A DNA stretch of 51,433 nt from Gracilaria caudata (taxonomy: Eukaryota; Rhodophyta; Florideophyceae; Gracilariales; Gracilariaceae). Shown one piece after another: positions 45,811-51,433 of the stretch. The notes under the pieces were generated by a model. The model saw only the letters and a list, made by a program, of their open reading frames with translations. It made no database searches and was not told the origin of the DNA. The stretch lies in contig JASCIV010000085.1 of NCBI GenBank assembly GCA_030374735.1, positions 1-51,433 of the forward strand, written 5' to 3'. The position numbers and the translations under genes are program-made. Position 1 is the stretch's first letter. The number at the start of each line of letters is the position of its first letter.

Positions 45811-46566
45811 ATGCAGTCGTCCTCATCTCGCTGCGGACGCGCCTCTTCAGCCTCCGTTGCGTGCTCATCCGCTGCTCGCGCACGCTGTCGTCGTTCACTT
45901 CCCTGTCAGCCCAGCGAGACGAGCACGCTATCAATCGCCCGCCAACTCGTGCTACTCGCGGTTTCGAGCGTGCTGGTGACCGGCTGCGCCGTTCTCATCT
46001 TCTCACTCCGTGCCGTCCCCAAGCATGTGTTATTCGCTACCATTTTCGCGGTGCTCTATACCCTGGTGGCGAATAGTTTGCAGCCGGCGTCGACGCAATT
46101 GGACCAGAAGGGCGTTAAACCGCTCGTTGCCAATCAACAACTGTCCAAGAATGTGGTGCGGTTCTGCTTGTTGACCAGCTTGTTGTTGTCGTTGGTGGTG
46201 CCTTGGACGTGGATACTGGCGTTCTCACCGTCTTCACACCAGAAAAAGCTTCTGGCCCCTCACTTGTTTGTGATGATGACGCAGGTGTTGTTTGAGATAT
46301 GGAGCTATAGACCATCTGTCAGCGTGGTGGTTCGTGTGTGTATTCCTGTAGCCTTTGTTTCGTATCGACTGGTCCTGTTGTACCGATGGGTGTGTGAAGC
46401 GGCCGCCGCATGCTCACACCAATTACAAAGCCGTGTCATGCTATCCCTAGCAGTCGCCAACCTGGGGTACTGGAGCATCGTGCTGTTCTACATCCTCCTG
46501 CTCAAAGTGTGCCCACCGTACTTTCTTGTACAGCGTTCACCAGCCGTTTCCGTTAAGACAAAGTAG
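45811..46566 (+). CDS. multi-pass membrane protein (plant DUF7733-like)
   Basis: 251 residues from the ATG at 45811 (MQSSSSRCGRAS). Ser/Arg-rich N-terminus, then about six hydrophobic segments: LVLLAVSSVLVTGCAVLIFS, VLFATIFAVLYTLVA, VVRFCLLTSLLLSLVVPWTW, APHLFVMMTQVLFEIWSY, VCIPVAFVSYRLVLLYRW and VANLGYWSIVLFYILLL. The segment PHLFVMMTQVLFE and the following R-x-IPVAF-x-SYR resemble uncharacterised land-plant membrane proteins (DUF7733). The name is from pattern memory, moderate at best. Function unknown. It is divergent from DUS1. Confidence 0.68.
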   Translation: MQSSSSRCGRASSASVACSSAARARCRRSLPCQPSETSTLSIARQLVLLAVSSVLVTGCAVLIFSLRAVPKHVLFATIFAVLYTLVANSLQPASTQLDQKGVKPLVANQQLSKNVVRFCLLTSLLLSLVVPWTWILAFSPSSHQKKLLAPHLFVMMTQVLFEIWSYRPSVSVVVRVCIPVAFVSYRLVLLYRWVCEAAAACSHQLQSRVMLSLAVANLGYWSIVLFYILLLKVCPPYFLVQRSPAVSVKTK

Positions 46567-46984
46567 CGCGCCCGTCAACCTTGAATCATTCGAATCGGGC
46601 TGTCGATTCGCCTTCAATATTTTGCATCTCCGCGGCCCGTGAGCGTGACACTGCGTACAGTCGCACCCGCACAAAAAATCTCAAGTGTGCCGTGCGGCGC
46701 AGCGCAGTGCTGTCACCTGCCAATTGGTGCTGTGCTGCACTGCGAAGCCCTGGAACAGACGCGCCCGACAGCACCACCACTCGAACCGTCACGTCAAATC
46801 TCTTACGCACAAGCCCGCTGTATGCACCGAACCTGCCATCCGTTCGGTGCAGAGCGTTGAAGTGCAGCTGAACCGGTGGCCCGCACCATTTACTTATAAC
46901 CCTTCTGCGCTTTCGTCGTACCTTCGCTGTCCAAATCGTCAGTTGGTTCACCTCTCACCTTCTCTTTCTCCAAAAAACACGAAC

Positions 46985-48178
46985 ATGCAGATGCCGCAGG
47001 ACAGTTCGCGTTCTCTTACTTCCTCTCTCATATCTCTCAGCCTTGAGGCTGCGAAGCATCCTTCGGTGTTAAAGACTGACGATGCAGAACCTGCCACTCC
47101 TCCTCGCACCCCACCGCTTACCCCACCATCCCCAGAGCCTGAAGCCTCCTCCAGCACTTTGCATTCCACTACTTTTCCCTCACACGTTCGTACACAGTCT
47201 TCACTCGCACCCAAACATTCTTCTCATCACCTTGTTCGATTACTGGATGACATCTCCACAGTGAGTCATTCCATCTCTTCGTACGTGTCACAGCATCATC
47301 ATGGATCTCAGCACCCCACTCTTGACACAGGAGTGGCAACCACGCGTTTGTACCACGCCCTGTGTCATGACGGTTATGCTTGTATGATCCTTGCCAAAAA
47401 CGAGAAGCCGCTCACCTTCAGTGATTCTGCTGTGCACGGGCCATATGTTATCATGCTCACACCGCTGGATGTTGACCCCTGTGAGCAGCATTTAACATGT
47501 GGTACTTCGTTCAGCGTTTACAGACGTGCTTCTCCGCCCAGTGTTTCTGGCACGCTTCTGGATCTTCAGCAGAAGCTGGCTGATCAAGTTGCAGCCGGTT
47601 ACGTTCTGTACGCATCCGCCACAACTCTCCTGTATACCATAGGAGATGGTGCCTTCTCATTCCATCTTCATCCAGTGGCAACGCAGTATTTCCTACAAAC
47701 CCACAAACCTCTGAAGTTTGCCCAGGGCAGTGACATGTACTGTGAGTACTCAAAAATGAAAACAGACGAAAAGGTAGGCGCCGTAGCAAGGAAGCTCACC
47801 ACTCGTTTGGGAGGCAAGATATTCGATACTGGTTGCTTCATCGCAGACTTTGACGCCGCCGTACGTTCGGGTGGGATCGTCTTGTGGTATGACCTTCACT
47901 TGTTGTGTGAGGCAGCGCCCATGGCACTTCTTTCGGAACAACTGGGTGGCCGGGCCGTAGATGCCAACTGCAGTCGCATATTAGGTATGTTTCCCATTCA
48001 CACCCTCAATGTTCACACTAAAACAGTGTCTAACTTGTAACTGACCCACATGCATTGTCGCATTTGAACAGATTTGGCCGTAGACGATGACAACACCCAT
48101 AAAACAGTTACATTCCTGGCGGGGCCGGCGCATATTATCGATTCCATAGAGTCGCAAATGATTCCTCAACTGTCATAG
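46985..48178 (+). CDS. fructose-1,6-bisphosphatase-like protein lacking metal ligands, one 87-nt intron
   Basis: Exons 46985-47984 and 48072-48178, 368 residues. A ~85-residue Ser/Pro lead precedes an FBPase fold. Diagnostic blocks: YVIMLTPLD (154-162) where FBPase has VVAFDPLDGSSN, GTSFSVYR (GTIFGIY), DQVAAGYVLYASATTLLYTI (MVAAGYALYGSATMLV), DTGCFIADFDAAVRSGGIVL, and CEAAPMALLSEQLGGRAVDA. The DPLDGSSN Asp is Thr, GSSN is gone, and the upstream Glu pair is absent, so the Mg2+ site looks lost. Exon 2 restores the FBPase C-terminus (RIL then DLAVDDDNTHKTVTFLAGPA). Intron 47985-48071: donor GTATGT, branch CTAAC, acceptor ACAG. Probably a regulatory or pseudo-enzyme paralogue. Confidence 0.85.
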
Positions 48179-49356
48179 AATACTCGTGATGTGGCTAACT
48201 CTTCGAGTGTCCAGCTTTGAAACGGCCAGTGATATACCCTGACTCAACCTCAAAACTCGCTCCTCCATCTCTTTTCTTACCATTTCGTCTTCAGCATCGT
48301 CGATGCGTTGTCGAAGGGTTTCTAACAACGTGGGTAAATGGGGCATAAAATGCGTTCTGAACACATCTGCTCCCATAGCGCTTAGGCCATGAACTGCGCC
48401 AAAAATTGTTTCAATCGGTGCTTGTCCGTCAGTGAGACAGGAAACAATAGTCTTCACCACTCTTAACACTGCCTTGTTGTCAGCTGTTGCCCGCACCCAC
48501 TCGCTAAGGGTCCATGCAGCCTGCTCGCGAATCTCCCAGTGATCGCCATCCCCCAGGTGCTTCCCAAGCAAACAGGTCAGAACCATAGGGAGTAGATCAT
48601 CGTTGAACATTTCTGCTTTCGTTCTATTACGGGTGAGCAGCGCACAAATTAAACGGAGCACATTACCGAGAACAATTGTGTCACCATTCTGGGATGCATT
48701 AGAGTGAACCAAGTCTTGCATGAGCCCTAGGACCAGCGTCATCCGTGTTCCACTATATTCGGGTAGGTTTCGCAGAGTAGCGTCCATCAACGGCTCATCT
48801 CTGCTGACAAGAACGGCTCGCATACACTCCAAAACATCATCCACGCTCTTCGTTCTTCACGTTCGTGTTAGTTTATGACTCGTAGAATTGGGGATGAAGT
48901 TTGAACCCAAGGCACAACTTACTCTGCTTGTGGTGCGTTGACCCCCAAGGGCTTTGCGGTTGCTATAAACGACGTTTTCAGAGCGCTCTTCTGAATACGG
49001 GGTAGTGGTTTAGTGTATATGTCCTTCAGCGCCTGAATTTGGACTGATTCCGCTTCGACGAAAACTCCATTTGCAACCTGGACAAACCCGGTAGCCCCCT
49101 TTTGACCATGATGACCCAATAAGGATTTCCCGAAGTGCATCTTGTGTGCCATTGAGACATCTGTGGTGGTGAGCCGGGATCTCTTAGAGTGTCGCATGTA
49201 GCTCTTTGAGCTTCGGATAAGTTCTCGTAGTCGATACTCGGCATTTGGTGCGAGCAGTTTTGCTGCCTCAGGGGTAAGGTTGATGCCAAGCGTCTGTGCA
49301 ATGGTGTGTATACACTCTTCAGAGAGGCGGACAGGTTTCCTTCGCTTTGGTGACAT
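48173..49356 (-). CDS. TAF6L: TAF6-like protein (SAGA-type TAF6L), one 68-nt intron
   Basis: Minus-strand exons 49356-48923 and 48854-48173, joined in phase to 371 residues. Exon 1 has a histone fold: RLSEECIHTIAQTLGI, AEYRLRELIRSSKSYMRHSK, RSRLTTTDVSMAHKMHFG. Exon 2 has the TAF6 HEAT region: MVLTCLLGKHLGDGDHWEIR, EQAAWTLSEWV, IETIFGAVHGLSAMG. The intron 48922-48855 has donor GTAAGT, branch CTAAC and acceptor GTGAAG. It is clearly related to TAF6 at 34.8-36.3 kb, but shorter and diverged. In animals TAF6L replaces TAF6 in SAGA; whether this is that form or a lineage-specific copy is open. Its last codon and stop overlap the last two codons of the convergent FBPase-like gene by 6 bp. Confidence 0.9.
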
Positions 49357-50083
49357 GATGCTGTCAATAACGCGTCGCACTTGATTGCGTTAGAAATGAT
49401 ACATGGGTGAGAGAACGACTGTGAACGTAGCCGCTACTCGGTCGGATGTATGTAGGCCGTTAGTACTCTCAAATATATCAGAAGAGGTGCCTCGGATCGC
49501 TTTGCTTCACGTTCTTTGACCGAGAGAGCTTTCTGTTAACGAGCCGAATGTGTTCCGCACTGGTTTGGTAACCCAGTGAGTGACGGCAGAGTTTCGTCAC
49601 GCCGTGGAGCACGGAGCAACAAGCTCAAGCTATCTAAAGTGCAGTTCCCCTTGTAGCACAGGTGTAAAAGAAAAGTGTTCCGAGCAGTGGTGGCTTCTGG
49701 CACCAGCACATGAGCACTGCTACGATGGTCAAAAGCTCGGAACGCTACCCTTTACAAAGGTACAGGTACCCATTGTAAAAAAAGTATGTGTACAATTTGC
49801 GAAGAAGCAAGCGGATCAACTGCAAGAAAAGCCAAAAGGAGAATGAACAGGACTGAGCGGAGCACAACTGTTGTCACGGTCAATGCCGCTCCGGGGCTCT
49901 CTGATGAAAAGTTGTCCGTCAAATCTTGCCCGCTTTACATCACCCATCAGAGCACGGAGTCATATAGAAACAGGACCTTTCCGGCTCAAGGAACGAGCTG
50001 TGTTCCATCGTCTTCGCAGACTTTCGAGACTTTGCTACAAAGGCCCGAGCCCAGTTCGCCTAGGAACGTAGTCTCCTATAACC
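49357..50083. other. divergent promoter region, TAF6L / DHHC
   Basis: About 730 bp. Two overlapping plus-strand frames (49580-49846 and 49786-50172) show no recognisable features; the second needs a GTG start and runs into the DHHC gene in another frame. Confidence 0.5.
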
Positions 50084-51214
50084 ATGGCGACCTTACTTTT
50101 CAAACTTCGAAATGCCATCTCTCGTTTCATGGAAAAAGGTCGATGTCAAAATGGATTGCAGCAAGCTGCTGATAAATGTTGTTATGTGTTTGAAAAGTAC
50201 GTCATGCCCGCAACATACGTACTGATCGTTGTAATTGGACTATACAGTGCTCAGAACATCATCATACCGCGTTTGCCGTCATTAGAGTACTATACATCCG
50301 CCTCAGCGTGCCCAAAGTCGCGGTTCTTTTGCCACCAGGCATCTGGTATCTCTTTCCCCCCAAGGACATACCCGTGGGCTGTACCAGTATACATAGTTAT
50401 AGCCATGTCTTCATGGTTGCTAGTCATGTTCACTGATCCTGGAACTCTGACGCCGGGGAATCTACGTCAACTTTCTTTCGCTTACAAGTACGACAACGTG
50501 TTGTTTGAATCCAAAACTTGCCGCACATGTCACCTGCAGAAGATTGCACGTTCTAAGCATTGCTCTTTGTGCAATCGATGCGTCGCACGGTTTGATCATC
50601 ACTGCGGCTGGGTTGGAACATGTGTTGGATTCTACAATACGAAATACTTTGTTATATTTCTTGCTTTGCATACGTTCATGGTAGCCCATGGGGCTGTGCT
50701 TTGTGCTGAAATTCTTAGGGCAAGGATGCAGGAGTTGATTCGGAAACGATATATTTACGTTCCCACAAACGAAGTTATCAAGTCTTTTAGCTTCCGCATT
50801 GCAATTGCAGCTGAAACCGTTGTGAGCTTGTTTTTGGTGGTGCTAATCCTGTTGTTCATCATGACGGGGTCGTTTTTGGGCTACCATGTATACCTCATAG
50901 CTCGCAATACAACGACAAATGAGACAGCGAAATGGACAGCTGTACGGAAAGCCGTTCGGCAGTACGCGCAGGATCATGGCAAAACTTTGGCGGAAGCAAT
51001 GAAGCAAGAGGCAAGGCAGGATTATCTAGACGGGAATGAAAAGGCTTTAGAAGAACTCCCAGAATTTGGGGAAGATGGCATCCCGATAAATGCCTATAAT
51101 CATGGGCTTCGGGCCAACGCCTGGGAAGTTTTTGCACCAGTTTCCTATCTTCGGTATCGCACACAAGAAGCATTCAAATCAACTGTTCCTCAAGTAGCGT
51201 CCAAGACTGATTAA
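50084..51214 (+). CDS. DHHC palmitoyltransferase (ZDHHC4/Swf1-like)
   Basis: 376 residues, four membrane segments (about 41-62, 99-116, 188-209, 247-271). It S-acylates cysteines of membrane-associated proteins at the ER or Golgi. The zinc-rich domain is CRTCHLQKIARSKHCSLCNR then CVARFDHHCGWVGTCVGFYN, with the catalytic DHHC at 171-174. The DPG (118-120) and TT-x-E (in NTTTNETAKW) motifs flank it as usual. DHHC is followed by Gly instead of the common Pro. The TCHLxKxARSKHCSLC spelling favours the ZDHHC4/Swf1 branch. The end (YNHGLRANAWEVFAP) matches the usual C-terminal PaCCT-like segment. It is complete. Confidence 0.93.
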   Translation: MATLLFKLRNAISRFMEKGRCQNGLQQAADKCCYVFEKYVMPATYVLIVVIGLYSAQNIIIPRLPSLEYYTSASACPKSRFFCHQASGISFPPRTYPWAVPVYIVIAMSSWLLVMFTDPGTLTPGNLRQLSFAYKYDNVLFESKTCRTCHLQKIARSKHCSLCNRCVARFDHHCGWVGTCVGFYNTKYFVIFLALHTFMVAHGAVLCAEILRARMQELIRKRYIYVPTNEVIKSFSFRIAIAAETVVSLFLVVLILLFIMTGSFLGYHVYLIARNTTTNETAKWTAVRKAVRQYAQDHGKTLAEAMKQEARQDYLDGNEKALEELPEFGEDGIPINAYNHGLRANAWEVFAPVSYLRYRTQEAFKSTVPQVASKTD

Positions 51215-51433
51215 CTATCTCTAACTATCAGACTTTGAGCTTCACTTGAATGAATTCAGTCCCGGCCCGCTCGACAATCTACGTACGTCGGTACTCAGTC
51301 TCACCTTGTCTGTCGGCTTGTATGTATTATTCTCGAAACGAGAGAGAGAGAATGGCTTATTGATTGTCATGGTTGGGCGTAGGCTGCTCGTGTTGACTCA
51401 ACACTGTTGAGGCCTTCGTTCTGCTCCTTACTC
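51215..51433. other. 3' flank of the DHHC gene
   Basis: No gene seen. A short GA run (about 51340-51351) is present. Confidence 0.5.

Noticed and set aside
49786..50172. 128-codon plus-strand ORF running into the DHHC gene
   Set aside because: Starts at GTG and overlaps the clear DHHC start in a different frame.

Overview
The window is a gene-dense stretch of a eukaryotic nuclear genome. About 35 genes lie on both strands, many head-to-head or tail-to-tail, most with no intron. Four introns can be placed with confidence (66, 68, 87 and 109 nt); each has a GTA-type donor and an exact CTAAC branch-point motif. Two proteins of cyanobacterial/plastid type (HHL1-like/DUF6523 and DUF3082-like) and a plastid-type pyruvate kinase with N-terminal extensions point to a photosynthetic eukaryote. 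The compact, intron-poor layout, a carbohydrate sulfotransferase and a raffinose-synthase-like GH36 enzyme make a red alga my best guess; this is inference. I see no transposon, virus, rRNA, tRNA or CRISPR array.

Layout. 0-8 kb: a possible partial gene at the left edge (-), an unrecognised helix-turn-helix-like protein (-), a spliced RNA polymerase subunit RPB12/POLR2K (+), the TRAPP tethering subunit TRAPPC10 (+), and the plastid HHL1-like protein (-). 8-15.4 kb: the ubiquitin ligase NOT4 (+), APC/C subunit CDC26 (-), GINS subunit PSF1 (+), a Golgi-type sulfotransferase (-). 15.7-24.3 kb: lipid-droplet hydrolase LDAH (-), a ZnT6-like CDF protein (+), an orphan type I membrane protein (+), spliced CKS1 (-), CDC45 (+), RRP15 (-). 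24.9-34.8 kb: a LicD/fukutin-like protein (+), zeta-COP (-), UQCC1/CBP3 (+), plastid-type pyruvate kinase with an EF-hand-like tail (-), RanBP1 (-), GH36 enzyme (+). 34.8-39.1 kb: TAF6 (-), SSU72 (+), lipoyl synthase (-). 39.1-41.2 kb: a gene-poor, AT-richer gap with a strong hairpin. 41.2-51.4 kb: a small membrane protein (+), DUF3082-like protein (+), OST48 (-), a possible 45-residue gene (+), DUS1-like tRNA dihydrouridine synthase (-), a plant-type membrane protein (+), a degenerate FBPase-like protein (+), a TAF6-like paralogue (-) and a DHHC palmitoyltransferase (+).

Genes that work together. Four cell-cycle genes lie within 10.5 kb as two divergent pairs, CDC26/PSF1 and CKS1/CDC45. Each shared promoter holds an E2F-type site, and PSF1 and CDC45 are both subunits of the CMG replicative helicase. 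Transcription by RNA polymerase II is also well represented (RPB12, NOT4, TAF6, TAF6-like, SSU72), as is the secretory pathway (TRAPPC10, zeta-COP, OST48, DHHC enzyme, sulfotransferase, LicD-like). CKS1, RPB12, the N-terminal half of the TAF6-like gene and the C-terminus of the FBPase-like gene only become visible once introns are recognised, so plain ORF reading under-counts genes here.
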